Below are positions 9,726-22,200 of a stretch of DNA of 64,000 nucleotides, one piece after another (position 1 is the first letter of the stretch; each line of letters begins with the position of its first letter). The notes below the pieces were generated by a model that searched no databases, was not told where the DNA came from, and worked only from the letters and a program-made list of their open reading frames with translations. Position numbers and translations under genes: made by a program. The DNA lies in contig CM059584.1 of the NCBI GenBank assembly GCA_030407085.1, positions 133,042,001 to 133,106,000 of the forward strand, written 5' to 3'. Source of the stretch: Trichopria drosophilae. Its lineage: Eukaryota > Arthropoda > Insecta > Hymenoptera > Diapriidae.

Positions 9726-10525
9726 CTGAAATCAGTAATATTATAAAGTTAGCGGTCGGCAGTGATACCTACGTGATAAGTTTTCAATATCACCTACTAT
9801 ATACATATTACCAATGATCAATTGTCGATTGTTACGCAACTTGCAACAATCTAAAAATAAAAATGAACACGTCAGGGTATTCACGCAGGTTTTTCCTGTT
9901 AAGGCACACGTTCTGATTTTAAAACAAATAATTCTCAGTGATTTTCTAAATAAGTTCATTTGAATTACTTGATATTTGTTGATCGAATAGTAAACATATT
10001 TCGTGACCTAAATTACTGATTTTTAAACAAATTTAAGTAAGTACTTTAATACATTTAATTGATCCAATTAGAGGCAACTGTAGTGTATGCTGAATAGTCG
10101 GAAAATACCAAATATATTTGTATATTCTTTACTTAAAAAAAAATCAGAAACTTTGAGTGTAATTTCTACAACGCAAGTTTTGTTCGATCGATAAAACGTG
10201 ACACGATCTGCATAAAATTTAACGATAAAAATGTCGCAATATTAACTGAATGTTTGGTTGCCGGTTAGGACACAACTATTTAGTAAATTTAACTACATTT
10301 TAGTTCTTTCAACTAAATTATGATACTACTGTTTTGTCAACGTTTAATCAATTCAACTAAAATGAAGTTGAAATTACTAACCAGCGATATTCAATCAATA
10401 TTACTGCATTTTTTTCTCAGTGCAGATTATAAATTTATGATAAACTATAATCGTCTTGAATAACAGAATTAATGTTTTTATTTAGCTGCTAAAATAGAAG
10501 TTATAAGTGAGATTTAAGAACATAC
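9726..10525. other. nuf-like intron, no gene seen
   Basis: An 800-bp intron. Nothing beyond AT-rich sequence was recognised. Confidence 0.6.
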
Positions 10526-10603
10526 CCTGGTGGCGTTCGACGTAAGGATGTCCTAAGCCATGTGTGCCTTCCTAAGTTTACTGCATTTGGACTCCTCAAA
10601 TTT
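10526..10603 (-). CDS. nuf: Rab11-FIP3/4 (nuclear fallout)-like protein, basic linker exon
   Basis: Acceptor ttgttttcag and donor CCAGG|gtatgt enclose 78 nt. After one base completing an arginine codon the exon reads NLRSPNAVNLGRHTW then LRTSLRRTPP, leaving two bases for the glycine shared with the 42-nt exon. The segment is basic and carries RTSLRRTPP, a plausible target for phosphorylation by basophilic kinases (inference). Other frames of this interval contain stops, so the reading frame is unambiguous. Confidence 0.82.
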
Positions 10604-10951
10604 CTGAAAACAATGACAAAATTCGGTTATGTTTACCAACAGTAAGGTTAAAGTATCCGTAAACAAAATATTTATCTTCGCCACAGAACGCTAAGCTTAT
10701 ATTCGGTTTAGCTTCCTAGAATATAAAAATAAACAAAATCTAAAATACGTAGAAGATAAATAATGTCCAGTTTTCTCACTTTTGAAAAATGACATCTCAT
10801 TCGATAGGTCACAAAATAAGATTTCGAAAAGTAAGTATTATTTTAAACGCAAGAATCGCTTGCTCGACTTGTATTTAACAATAATTAAAATCATCTAATA
10901 ATTCGCGGGACGGCGAACTATGGGGTAAGATAAAATAAAAAATTAGTTGTC
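10604..10951. other. nuf-like intron, part before the duplication
   Basis: AT-rich intron sequence; no gene or repeat recognised. Confidence 0.5.
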
Positions 10952-11347
10952 CCAAAAACACTAACCAAACTGGATAGAACAAAGCGGTTTTCACGGCCTT
11001 ACAGCATGATATTTGTAGAATAGAGGAAAATTAAGTAGAAAGTACGAAATGAAAAGTTTGTTTGTATATTTTGTGTTTGACTTGAAAGTAAATAAAATGA
11101 AAAGTGATAATTATTTCGACATTATATATTTTGTATTAAAAAAATAAACTTGACCAAAAACACTAACCAAACTGGATAGAACAAAGCGGTTTTCACGGCC
11201 TTACAGCATGATATTTGTAGAATAGAGGAAAATTAAGTAGAAAGTACGAAATGAAAAGTTTGTTTGTATATTTTGTGTTTGGCTTGAAAGTAAATAAAAT
11301 GAAAAGTGATAATTATTTCGACATTATATATTTTGTATTAAAAAAAA
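10952..11347. repeat. 202-bp tandem duplication
   Basis: Two almost identical copies lie head to tail, beginning with ccaaaaacactaaccaaac at 10952 and again at 11154. Over about 190 bp I see one substitution (gacttg versus ggcttg) before the copies end in variable A-runs. The high identity shows a recent duplication inside the intron. No open frame of interest runs through the unit. Confidence 0.9.
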
Positions 11348-11399
11348 AGATAATCAGGTAAAGTATTCGAGAAACTTGACCTAAACGATAGCAAAATAA

Positions 11400-11998
11400 T
11401 AAATAAATATATAGAAGAAATTTGAGAAAGAAGTACCCATTACTGACCGTGTACCAATTAATGAACCACCCACCATTTGTGGATTCTTTGTTACACTCAT
11501 TTGCAGATGCATTACACTGCCAGGAATAAAATAAGCAACCTTTACGCTTAATTATAGGTTGCACCCAAACCCAATTTGGTACCTAATACTGGCCGTGCGC
11601 CTATAACTGATCGAGCCCCAATTAATTTAAGTCATTTTTTCTAAGAAAACAATTTTAGTTCATTTTTCGCAGATTGCACGTGCAGCGTATTTTTAATCGT
11701 TAGAAGTACAATATAGTCGGTTTTTATGAGAAAAAATGAGTAAATATAGAAATGATAGTGCCATGCATCTGTAAATGGTAATCCATTAACTGGTACTCGA
11801 TCAGTAATGGGTACGCGGCCAGTAATGAGTACCAATTTAGCTTTGGGTGCAAACTGTAATTAGGCGTAGAGGTTCATTATTTTATTCTTAGTAGTGTGCA
11901 AATGAGGCCCAAAAGAAATCTACAAATGGTCGTCCAGCAATTGGGACACGGTCAATAATAGGTACTTTTCCTCAAATTTCTGCTTCATATTTATTTGT
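11400..11998. mobile_element. Foldback element with ~215-bp inverted arms
   Basis: The left arm (about 11400-11622) is the diverged reverse complement of the right arm (about 11783-11998), with a spacer of about 160 bp. The outer ends match as aaataaatat…agaaatttgag / ctcaaatttct…atatttattt. Each arm carries repeated words of the type 'tacccattactgaccgtgta' pointing the same way, as in foldback elements built from short repeats. The open frames within the arms are mirror images of each other and are not genes. It sits in the nuf-like intron, so it could form a hairpin in the pre-mRNA. Confidence 0.8.
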
Positions 11999-12212
11999 TT
12001 GTTACTTTCGGACTCGTTAGACCCTTGCGAAAATCCCCTACTTCGTGCATTTGTATCGTAATGTACTATTTTCTGCTAAAGAATAATCTAAATCTTGGAT
12101 GATTTGCAAAATATAGTCGATATGGCAAAAATATGATTTTCTATGTACCATACAATAGTATAAGTGGAAATTTTAGTCTAAAAATGATTTCATCATAAGA
12201 GACGCTAAGTAC

Positions 12213-12485
12213 CTTGATAAATTGGAACCAGCGACTGGCGAAGGTGCCGGGGATTCACTTCCTGGGGGAGATTCAACTTCCTCGTCGCCACAATCGACAT
12301 CAACGACCCCGAAGGCTTCGAATCGTTCCTCGTCGTCGTGGGCCAGATTAATTGTTGTTTCGTTAAGGGTGTTGTTGTTCTCGGGACTCGCCGAATAATG
12401 GCCCGAGTTCGTTGTGCTCCTGGACAGCTGATCCTGCACGTCGGAGAGTGAGGACGGGCCGCTCCGCTGACCCCATGCCGATGAG
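12213..12485 (-). CDS. nuf: Rab11-FIP3/4 (nuclear fallout)-like protein, large acidic N-terminal exon
   Basis: Acceptor ttatttttcag and donor TCAAG|gtactt enclose 273 nt that are clearly richer in GC than the flanks. The first base completes a serine codon started in the exon at 29237-29432. The protein reads SSAWGQRSGPSSLSDVQDQL, then an Asn/Ser-rich stretch, an acidic patch with DDEERFEAFGVVDVD, and a Pro/Ser-rich end (ESPPGSESPAPSP). The EERFEAFG word, followed by low-complexity linker, is what I expect in the N-terminal half of insect nuf proteins. Two bases remain to form the arginine shared with the next exon. No EF-hand is visible in this window. Confidence 0.82.
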
Positions 12486-13640
12486 CTGAAAAATAAAAAA
12501 TCTATATTTAGAAACAAGATTTTTAGAATCTTTTATTAAAATAGCTAAATAAAATTTGTATCAACATGTTTGGTTTCTATTTATTTAAAGTATTTCTATC
12601 GTTCTGCGTATACAATCCAACTAATTTTAATCCATCAAAACAAACTTATTCTTTGGTTGATGATTTTTAAAATTTTGAGTTTCCTTATACAAATGCAGTT
12701 TTGGAATTGTCACTTCATTTGTGTGCCCTGAAGCTCTTCTATCAACTCAAGTAAGTGCTCGTTTTGGCTGTAATACGTCAAGGGTAGTAATTTTTTAATT
12801 ATTTTTTCACTAGGACTACTCAAGAACAGTTAATATTCCGTGTAACTTTACCGAAACCCAGAAGTAAGGATGAACTAATCCGCAAGGCTGCGCTAGTATC
12901 TTTTGGTTACTCCCCACAATGTTCGGAATGGTTCTTTGCTATTCGCATCTTAAGAAAGAACATCCAAAGTAGGAGGGGCAATCAGTACAAGGAGGTGGTC
13001 CCACGTGATACTAGCGCCACTGAATAAAGTAATTCTTTGGTCTCAATAAGTTTTTTTTCTAGTGCAGCCAAACAATTAATAATAACAAACAAAATTAAAT
13101 GTTTCGAGTGTCTTTTTCAAGATGTCAGCGACGTAATGAGACAGTCAGTGACCCCCAATACATCAAAAATCAAAATAAATATTTCATTCCGAGCGACGTG
13201 GCCTTTTCTGATTCACCGGATGTTTTGATGGCAAAAAGAGAGGTCATTTGATCGTTATTTATGACACGCTTCATGACCACAAATCCTCAGTACAATATGT
13301 TAATTTATTTTAAAATGCGGATGCTGTAATTGTATCTGTTTTTGTTGTTGTTCATTCTTTTCTCATAATTTTCAAAGTACCCACATTTTTCAACGTGAGA
13401 ATGATTGTCACAAATAATGAGTATTAAACGAAATTATACCAATTTGATCCTATATTACAGATATATTATCGTTTGATGAAAAAACTCGTCTAGCCTTGGT
13501 TATATCTATTTTTTTATTTTAAAATCGCTGAATTTTGATTTCTTATTAGTATCCGAAATACTATGGTTTAATATTTGTTTATTATACATAAGTTTGGTTT
13601 AAAAATGGTTTAAGTATATTATATAAATGTTCTCTCTAAA
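12486..13640. other. Start of the 16.7-kb nuf-like intron
   Basis: No gene was found. A short inverted pair, 'gcgctagtatc' at 12890-12900 and 'gatactagcgc' near 13005-13016, encloses about 100 bp of less AT-rich sequence and may mark a small decayed element. Confidence 0.4.
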
Positions 13641-13647
13641 TTTCACT

Positions 13648-14035
13648 TTAAAGAAGAGTGAAAAACGAGCCACTACCCTTGGAGTGAATTCTCACTCTCC
13701 GTAAGAGCGAATTTTGCACTCCAATGATAAAGTGAATTATTCACTCACATTAAAGTGAAGTTATTACTCGAATTGGAGTGAATGCTCACTTCCATTGGAG
13801 TGGAAGTTCACTTCACTTGGTGCGAATGAAGACTTCAATTTGGTGTGAAATGTCACTATAGTTGGAGCGAAGAGTCAGTTTAATTAGAGAGGGAAGTCAC
13901 TGTTATATACTAGGAGTAAAATGTCACTTCAATTGAAGTGAAAAAACATTAAATTGGAGTGCGAGGTCATTGCCATTAAAAATAAAATTCACTTTAATTG
14001 GAGTAAAAAGTCACTCTGTAAAATTGTTAGATCCT
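13648..14035. repeat. Tract of palindromic GAGTGAA / TTCACTC motifs
   Basis: Over about 390 bp the words 'ggagtgaa', 'aagtgaa', 'tcactcc' and 'tcacttcaattggagtgaa' recur every 15-30 bp in both orientations. The spacing is irregular, so it is not a simple tandem repeat. Similar tracts lie at 15060-15290 and 61318-61445. There is no coding frame. Confidence 0.7.
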
Positions 14036-14071
14036 AAGTACTATGAATATATATATATATAGGTATATATA

Positions 14072-14540
14072 AAAAAGGATAAAGGATTTGGAATTGTCCC
14101 CCGCTTTAATGACTTAGATGTCTATTCGCGGGTCGGCTCTCGGGTGGAGAGGTATAGAATGGACAACACATATACATTATACATGACGGAACAGGACAAC
14201 ACAACACCCACCCAGAGCCAGTCCCCCCCTCCCCAATATCGGTACCACCAGCAGATTCGGCGGTCTGTGCCTTAGCGAGTACGACGCGGGGCTTATCCCA
14301 TCTTTATCCGAGATAAGACCCACAACGTACCGTCCGCTGATAAGACGCTGACGGTACCGATAACTGCCGACGGGGGTCGGCAGCGGTCCCAAATTCGAAC
14401 CTTCGCCCAGCAAAGTTCCCCGGTTATTCCACACTGGACATAAGCAGAGAAAATTGCACGGACGGGGATTCGAACTCGGGACCTTCGCGACGTTCAGTTC
14501 TAAGACTGACGCCTTAGCCCGCACGACCATCACGCCGACT
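14072..14540 (-). mobile_element. tRNA-derived SINE with 16-bp target-site duplication
   Basis: The element is flanked by a perfect 16-bp direct repeat, tatataggtatatata, at 14056-14071 and 14541-14556. Read on the minus strand, the head resembles a tRNA with long variable arm (Leu/Ser type): a box A-like region (GTGCGGGCTAAGGCG, near 14510-14525) and a box B (GAGTTCGAATCCC, near 14467-14480). A second box B-like word (GAAGGTTCGAATTTGG) follows about 80 nt further on, so the body may hold a second tRNA-like unit. The element is GC-rich against its surroundings and ends in an A/T-rich tail (atcctttatcctttttt). The 118-codon open frame across it is not a gene. Intact flanks suggest a fairly recent insertion. 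Confidence 0.85.
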
Positions 14541-14556
14541 TATATAGGTATATATA

Positions 14557-15059
14557 GTCAGAGAGCAAATCGTTACTATTTCTGCCTATTCCGTTTTGAA
14601 CAATAGAAATCGTTTCCAACATACTAATAATAATAGACCTGAAAAACACGTTAATATATTATATATAGCAATATATAAATAATCATTTTAAAGTAATGCA
14701 ATATAAGATTAAGAATTAAACATTTTTTTGTAAAAAGAAAACATGAATTATAAATGTTGACTCTTAGTCACAGATTATTTACTATACTTACCGGTGGTAA
14801 TTTTTGTCTGGATATCTCAAGCAATACGTTGTCCATTATGTTTGTCAGTAAGGTTATGTGTAAATCTTTTAAATATTACACGCAGTATAGTAACAATTAC
14901 ATATATGTATTTATTATTTACTCTCCAAATTGGGCTAGGTTAACCAATATTTTGAAACGATCAACGAAAAGCTTCTTTTTTTAACGATACAGAATCAAAT
15001 TCTAAAAGTCGTTATCTCGTGAAAAAAATTCTAGAGAAGAAAATGTCAATTTCTTGAAC
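14557..15059. other. nuf-like intron, no gene seen
   Basis: AT-rich sequence between the SINE and the second palindrome tract; a 76-codon open frame here has no coding character. Confidence 0.5.
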
Positions 15060-15295
15060 ATTACTTCGCTGAAAATAGAGGGAAATATCACTCTTTTTAT
15101 AGTGATATCTCACCCTAAACTTGGAGTGAATATTCACTTTAATTTTTTAAGTGAATTTGTTCACTCTTTCATTTATAGTGACGGACCTCACTCCTAAAGA
15201 GTGAATTATCACTCCAGTTAGAGTGAACATAAGCCTCACTCCAGAATTAGAGTGAATATTTCACTCCAGGAAATTTAGAGTGTTCTTATACTCTT
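15060..15295. repeat. Second tract of GAGTGAA / TTCACTC motifs
   Basis: The same alternating words as at 13648-14035, for example 'ggagtgaatattcacttt', 'gtgaatttgttcactc' and 'gagtgaattatcactcc'. The two tracts flank the SINE and about 500 bp of unrelated sequence, so the SINE and other DNA may have split one original tract. Just beyond (15300-15425) words like 'acgtttatcgtatacgttta' repeat over about 120 bp. Confidence 0.65.
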
Positions 15296-17800
15296 GTTTA
15301 ATGTACGTTTATCGTATACGTTTACAATACGTATCTATTATACAAAACGTAGTTTAAACGTAAAATTCGTTAATCAAGTACCGTTAATAGTAAGTTTAAG
15401 ATACGTTTAATAAAGGTAAAGACGTTTAAATTTCCTCATCGATACTCTGGTGAGAAAACACGTATATAATTCATATTAAAATTCATTGAAACACTAATGT
15501 GAACCGTTTAATTAATTTTGTACATGACTAGCTTCTTTATAGCACAATAATCAAATTATGTAAATATTTATAATAATAACTAAAAATGAATTAGAAAATT
15601 ATTTGTTTAGTATTTAATAAAAACAAAGTACGAATTTCTCTATGAGAATGGTTATAACAGTTTTTACATTTTTTATTGCATTTAAGCAGTTTAATTTGAT
15701 TCTTTTCTTTGATTAGTTGAAATTCAGTTTGGCCTTAACCATTCAATTTATTTAATCGTTTCTAGCTGCAGGCTTAATAAGTTCCATAAGTAAAATGCGT
15801 TGAACTAAAAAATATTTACCTACAATAAAAATGTACTAATTATATGATTAAGGCACAATTTAAAAATCTTTAAACGAAAATTATATAGGATTTATATATT
15901 ATTGTCTATTATTAACCAGTTACAGTTAGAATTAGTATATAAACCAGCAAAATTATAGGTTACACATAAAACGCTTTCATTTTCAGACCAGTTTCAATTT
16001 AAAACGATTTTCAAAAAATTCAAGGAATAATGTCGAATAATACAAAGAATGTTGTAGCTGTTATAAAAATCTAGTATTGAAAGTTATACAACGTTTTCCG
16101 TTATTAATCAGACCAAAGTTTATTTTTTTAAGAGAGTTAAGCTCTAAACTACAATGATTATCGAATTTTATTAGTAGTTCATGGAATATTTACAAGAGAA
16201 TGGATTTTATAGTTAGATATATCTTATTTCAAATGGTATTCAAGAAAAGAAGTTTTGTATGATGAATGCAGCACCACGTCATTACCGTGGTGATGACATT
16301 TTCTTGGATGTATGTTCCGTTATAGCACATTGTTTGCATTTCCGTTGTGTGATAGTAAAAGCTAATTTGTGCGTTTTAAAATTAAGATGGGAAAGTTTCA
16401 CTTCAATATATCAGAATGAGGTCGCTTTGATTTTTTTATTATCTTCAGCCTGTTTGTTTAATAAATACTTGCAGAAGGGAACATTATTTTATTTATTATA
16501 TATTTACATCATTACTGTTTTAACTCCAAACAATATTTAAAAAACTACTATTTTACATTAGCTATCCTCATTAAAAATATCACATCTTGAATTCTGCATC
16601 ATCTAAGACTTAATGTCTGTTGAACATTCGTGTTTGTGTAAACAACTTAATATTTTTATGTGGAATTTTTAACACAAACAGAAAAAAGTCTTTTTAAGCT
16701 AAAATATCGTCAAAATGTATTTTTTCAATCTCCGCAAGTTTGTAAGTAATTTTGCTAACTATTGAAACAAAAATTAGAAAAACAACAACAAAATAAATCT
16801 TTTTTCTTTTATCGATTTTAACCGGAGAAATTAATCTATTGTTAAATTGTTTAGTTCATTGGTTGTTTACAACACAAAGGCAATGGTGCACCGCCCAAAT
16901 TTTTAAAAAGTAAATGACTTTTTCGATTTTTTTGGAAAAGCAAAAATTCTATAAAAAAAGCTAACGTGGAATTCAGTGGTACTAGAATAAAGTATGTAAA
17001 CAATTTTGCTTGCCCTCTAAAAAATGGAGTTTTTAAAATCGGTAATATTTAAAAAATGTGTTTTTATGTTTACCCGATTTTTTTTTTTATTTTGTAAATT
17101 AATATAGAAAAATGTGATAGCATTTTTTGCAAAATAACATATTTTTTTCGAGTTACAATTCATTGGTAAACAAAATTTGTTACACTTTCTAATATGGTAC
17201 CATTGAATTCCTCGACAAAAATTACTAAAGTAATATTTTTTGGTATTTTTCGGCTGTTTCATATAGCAGATTTTGTGCATGGAAATTTTTAATTTCGGGA
17301 GTAACATTTTTAATATTATTTTTTTTGTGTACAGGAATAAAAAAATTGCCATAAAAAACTGAAGTTTAAGATTTTCACAATAAATTACCTAATAATTCCA
17401 TTGATATGATTTATTGAAAAATACAATTTTATGAAACTAAACACCAAAAAATGTATAAAACCACATATTTTTTGAAAGATTTTATCATTTTGGAAAATTG
17501 TATTATATAGAAAAAATTTAAATACAATGCAGAATAATAAAATCTTCCACGGCGGATCACAATTTATTCAAGTATAATTATTGCTCCTTGCATTTTGATT
17601 AATTCCATTATGTAAGAAAGTAGAGAGAATCACATCTTCGACACTATATTCTGTTACGTAACCTGCATTACGCTTACGGGAATTTACTTTTTTCCTGGTT
17701 ACTCACGTAATACATGCACAGAGAAAAGACAAGTTTAAGTCTTAATATAATTGTAATAAAAAAAATTCATTTCATGTTCTTCCACTGATGACAAAATAAT
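15296..17800. other. nuf-like intron, no gene seen
   Basis: Very AT-rich DNA. Open frames of 93-111 codons (16259-16540, 17017-17352) consist of low-complexity Lys/Asn/Phe/Ile codons without homology I recognise and have no splice support. Confidence 0.5.
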
Positions 17801-18740
17801 TTAGTTCCGCCATTTTGAATTTTTGAAATCGGACTTCAGATTCGTGATCAGCTGAAAATATTTCGATACGCAATAAGATAAAAATAAGAAATTGTTTAAA
17901 AGAAGCGTACCGTAATTATCAATATTTGTAAACAAAAATCCTTCCATGGACATTTTGGGTCCGCCATTTTTAAAAGAATTTCTATTGCGGGCGCGGTATT
18001 TTTATTTTAAACAGTGCTCTGGTTACTTACAATGCGACAAAAAGATAATTTTTCAAACAAAATTGTCAGAAATTAATTTTTGTATACAAAAATGGCCATA
18101 ACTTTTTGAAACTTCATTTTGTCGCTATTTTGTTGGCAGATTCTGAAAGAGCGAGTCCAACGTAAGAAATAGATCTTGGAAAACAGTTCATGCTACAAAA
18201 GGTTAAGGCCTAAATGTCCAAATTTTTAAACATTTGAATAGAATTTCTTAACGGAGTTTTGGGCGATATTTTCAAAATTCCACGGTCCAAAACCGTTTCA
18301 AGTTTCGGAAAATTTAATATGGCGGATGAAATCTCTACCATTTTTTTTTTTGTAATCAGTATTTTGACTCGGATAACATTTTTTGTAATGAGTATTTGTA
18401 CATTCCAACCTCGCCATTGAAAACGTCAGAATTGAAGATGACAAAAATGGCCAAAATGTCTGGGAAATTATAATCATGAATTAAAACGTTTTCAGTATTT
18501 TAAAAATAACTGATTTCCGTAGTTGTTGGGTAGATGATTACGAATCGGGATTGGAATGAGATTATTAAAATTTAAAATGACGGATTTAATATGGCGGATG
18601 AAGCTTATAATGTTGAGGAAATCCACTAGAAACAGAACTTAGAGTTCTTGCTGAACGTAAATGTGTTGTATTTTTCGATACAAGTGCAAACAAGTTTTTT
18701 TCCGACTCACTCCAAAATTCCATTCGCCATATTGAATCCG
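17801..18740. repeat. Cluster of dispersed 'CCGCCATTTTGAATTTT' repeats
   Basis: Several copies of one repeat family lie here in both orientations: 'ttccgccattttgaatttttgaaatc' at 17806-17831, 'tccgccatttttaaaa' near 17960, 'aatatggcggatgaaatc' near 18314 and 'atttaatatggcggatgaag' near 18583. Around each are shared phrases such as 'ttcagattcgtgatcagct'. The family recurs at about ten other places in the window. Confidence 0.6.
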
Positions 18741-19110
18741 TAGTAACAATTCACAGTCTTTTTGCTGGAACCATTTTTTATTTACGATTATAATTTCGCA
18801 ACGACATTTTCGCTATTTTAAATCCTCCATCTTTAATTCTAATGTTTTTAAATTCTCCTTACAACAAATGCTGTCCAAGTATTCATTACAAAAAATAAAC
18901 ATATTTTTTGTGCAATTTTTCTTATTTTTCCGACATGTTTAAATTCCTGATATCAGATTACTAATTAAATAAAACCATTAGGTTTTTTGACCCCGTTTCT
19001 TGATAGACCTGATTAGGAATATTATTAGAGCTAATTAGACGTAATACGGTCCTTATTTGATGTGGTATATATAAATGAGACCATGAGTGAAATCGAACTT
19101 AATAATACAT

Positions 19111-19238
19111 TGTACAACTAGGGAACAAAGTAGGTGTTTGCCAACGCGTTTGACGATCAGGAGAAGCGAAGGCCATGCCACCGAGAGCAAACGCGTATTT
19201 CGCGCTCAGTGTTAGAAACTTATTTTGCTCCCTAGGGA
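19111..19238. mobile_element. Small MITE-like element of the GGGAACAAAGTAGGTGTTTGC family
   Basis: The left end (tacaactagggaacaaagtaggtgtttgc) is mirrored by 'cttattttgctccctag' at 19219-19235. A closely related copy lies at 34057-34171 with longer terminal repeats. The interior has the same GC-rich, hairpin-forming character in both copies and no coding frame. Confidence 0.5.
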
Positions 19239-22200
19239 GTTAAACCTGCTATTTTGCGCTGAGAACGTGAAAATTTCTTTTCTTACTAAGCCTAGTTAAT
19301 AATAATATGGCCCGTTTTCAGTAATGAAGAAATATCTGTAAATTTATATACGCAAAGTAGTAAAAGATGCGTGTATGATGCGTTTCAGGTTAAATAACAA
19401 ATTAACTAAGATATATATATATGAACTTTGATGTTTATCAAAAACATCACGTAATGACTTCTCATAATGCACAGATAAAATCACATGTGTTCTCTTTGTA
19501 TGATAAAAACACGGAACAGAGAGTGAATCGAACGATATCTCTCTTGTGTGCAATCTTGGGCAATGACACCACATGTGGCAGTGGGGGGCGTTGTCGATAA
19601 AATCCTCCATCATATCCGTTGCAATAAAAACTATTATACTTTAGTTATTCTGTTCACGAATATTTTATTTCTCTGATTATATAATTCCTTTAGTCGTTTG
19701 CCTTTCAAAAAAATAGAAGACAAATTAGTTAATCCTTGACGGTGTTAACAATTTTTGCAAAAATATTATGGTCAAAAGTCCTCAATTCTACAGTTGTACA
19801 TCGTCTAAAAAATGCTCCAAAACATGTCGAAATATATGACGTCAAAATTAGCCGACCATTCAGACATTTTTCTTTTTTTTTTTCTTTTTGTAAAATGGAA
19901 CCTTGAATTTGTTCAAATGTTTGTTTCTTTATCTAATTTATCATTTCAGAATTTTTGTTTAAAGTACAAAAATTGCATCGTCGAAACTTTTGATTTTCAA
20001 AATGTGGATGTTACTAAAATCAAGATAAAAGCAACCAAAATGGCTTCGTCTCGAATACTAAAAAAAAAATGGCGAAAAAAGAAACTTCCTTTTCTACGAG
20101 CTTTTTCTTTAGCCACACTCATTTTGAAAATCTCTTTCAAATAAAAAATTCGCCTGTTTTAAAATCTGCCCTACATATTTTTTTCTGTTGCATTTTTCTT
20201 GGAACTTGGAAATTTTGCGTATTTTTTAACACAAAAAAGTGGAAGTTTGTTTCTTTATCTCTTTTTTTACATCTATATTTTTATACTATTCTGGATTAAA
20301 ATTGGGTCGTCGAGACTTGACCTTCAAAATGTGCATGTTAAGATTTTGAAAGTAAAGGTGAAAGTAAGACGATGACAGAAACACGAAAAATTGAAGTAAA
20401 GTTCGGGAATTTTTTATGTGAAAATGGTAGACTTTTAAAAAGTTTTTAAATTTTTTGTTCTCCGTTTGTTCCGAAAGTCGATTTTTAAATAAAATATTCT
20501 GACAATTTTTATATTTTTAAACTTGCAGAATATTTATCTATATACTCGTTGTACATTACAAAAATTATATTTTAGCCTCCTGAGACATTTTTTAGATCCT
20601 TTTTGGACAGCATATATGACAGTTGTAAACAGTGACGTCCATTCAGCACGTAATGGGTTCATGAAAATGATCGATAGTCATACTTTATAACAAAAAATGA
20701 TATTCTAAGACGTAATGTTTCGTGTTAACAACATTAATAAATGTGAGTCATATAAATAGAATTAATTTGTTTTTAGTATCGTTATACATAGAAATGAACA
20801 TTGTAAAGTAACAAGTTTGCAAGTATAAAGACGACAGCGAACTAGTGATAAAACCTTAGACCTTCAAATTTGCTGTTAATTAGTTTATTGTCAACTGATA
20901 ATATACTCGATGATTCATCAAACGACACGTGCGATGTATTCGAAAATGTTCAGTTGTATTTTTTGTATGTAATCTTTTAATTTTTGTCTATTGTGAAATT
21001 GAATATTATCACATAACGGTGACAAAAACAAAACAGTTAACCGTGGGAAGTATTTGAAACAAACTGTTGGAAATATTCTAAAAAAAGTAACAAAAATGTT
21101 TCTGGCTATATTTATCAAAGTATTTTTATTTTACATACGTAATAATTTCATTGTGTTTTACTTGATATATTTATTGTTTACGATTTGAGATATTGTACGT
21201 AGAAAAAGTTGCAACTGCTAATATTTAGTAAAATTTCTTTCTTGCTAAAGGTGGTTGCCAAATCAGTTTTTAAACTACACTGTTTTAAATTGACGAAATA
21301 AAGATTTGTCTTGCAAATAAAGATGGAAAAAAGGTTCATTTCACAAAGAATTCTAATTTTTCATTTTTGTAATTGGCAAAGAAAACACATACGTCATCTG
21401 TTCTACTTAACAATTTTTTTATCTACTTATGTTTAGTAGGAGGGATAACTGAAGTTAGTCACGTCTTATTTCTCACACGAACGTGCAGCTTACATTTTTA
21501 TTCCTTCAGCAACAAATATTAATATTATGTTATTCTAAATTTTATTTCTGTGATTTGCAGGCAAATTCAAATTGTGAAAAAATCTTGGATTTCTCCCTAA
21601 GGAGCAACAAATTGCTTTAGTCAATATTTGGATATTGAGTTGGTTGAAGCAAAAACAAAACAGATCTGAATTTTGTCAGGAATATAAAAAAATAGGTTCA
21701 GTACATGGAAAAATGTACTCCCAATTTTTGTAGATTTTTTTATCAATATTTAGAGGTCGTTGTTTCTATTTAAAGGTATTTTTGATGCGGTGTGAACCAA
21801 AATATAAAAAAAATACAAAACGTTAATTTATGTAGGTGAACACTTTCAGATCGCAAATTTTCTTCAACGTTTACTCAAAAATTAGTATTGCTGATTTACT
21901 TAGGTTCATACTTGGAATATGATTATTGGAGATGAAACGTTTTTTCTTAATTAAAAAAAGAATATCACAAAAAAAAAACTGTAATTGGCAGAAATATTTT
22001 TTTCATTGTATTAACTATTTTCAGTGTAGAAAAAAGATTTCTCTGCTCCTTTAGTCCCGCCCTTCAATTATAGTAATAAGAATCCATTCTGCGTAATACG
22101 CATATAACTTTACCAACGTACTTTCAATCTACTATATGTATAATAACAATTCTTACTGACATACTTTTCTCTAAAAATATGTGGTACTTTTGCTACTGAA

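Noticed and set aside
11313..11835. Two minus-strand open frames of 64-83 codons
   Set aside because: They lie in the two inverted arms of the foldback element at 11400-11998 and mirror one another.
12173..12517. Continuous 114-codon minus-strand frame starting MFLNIDF
   Set aside because: The first codons are intron (pyrimidine tract and acceptor) and the last are past the donor; the real exon is 12213-12485.
14177..14533. 118-codon minus-strand open frame with GC-rich composition
   Set aside because: It lies entirely inside the SINE with tRNA-like head and flanking target duplication; the composition comes from the SINE.
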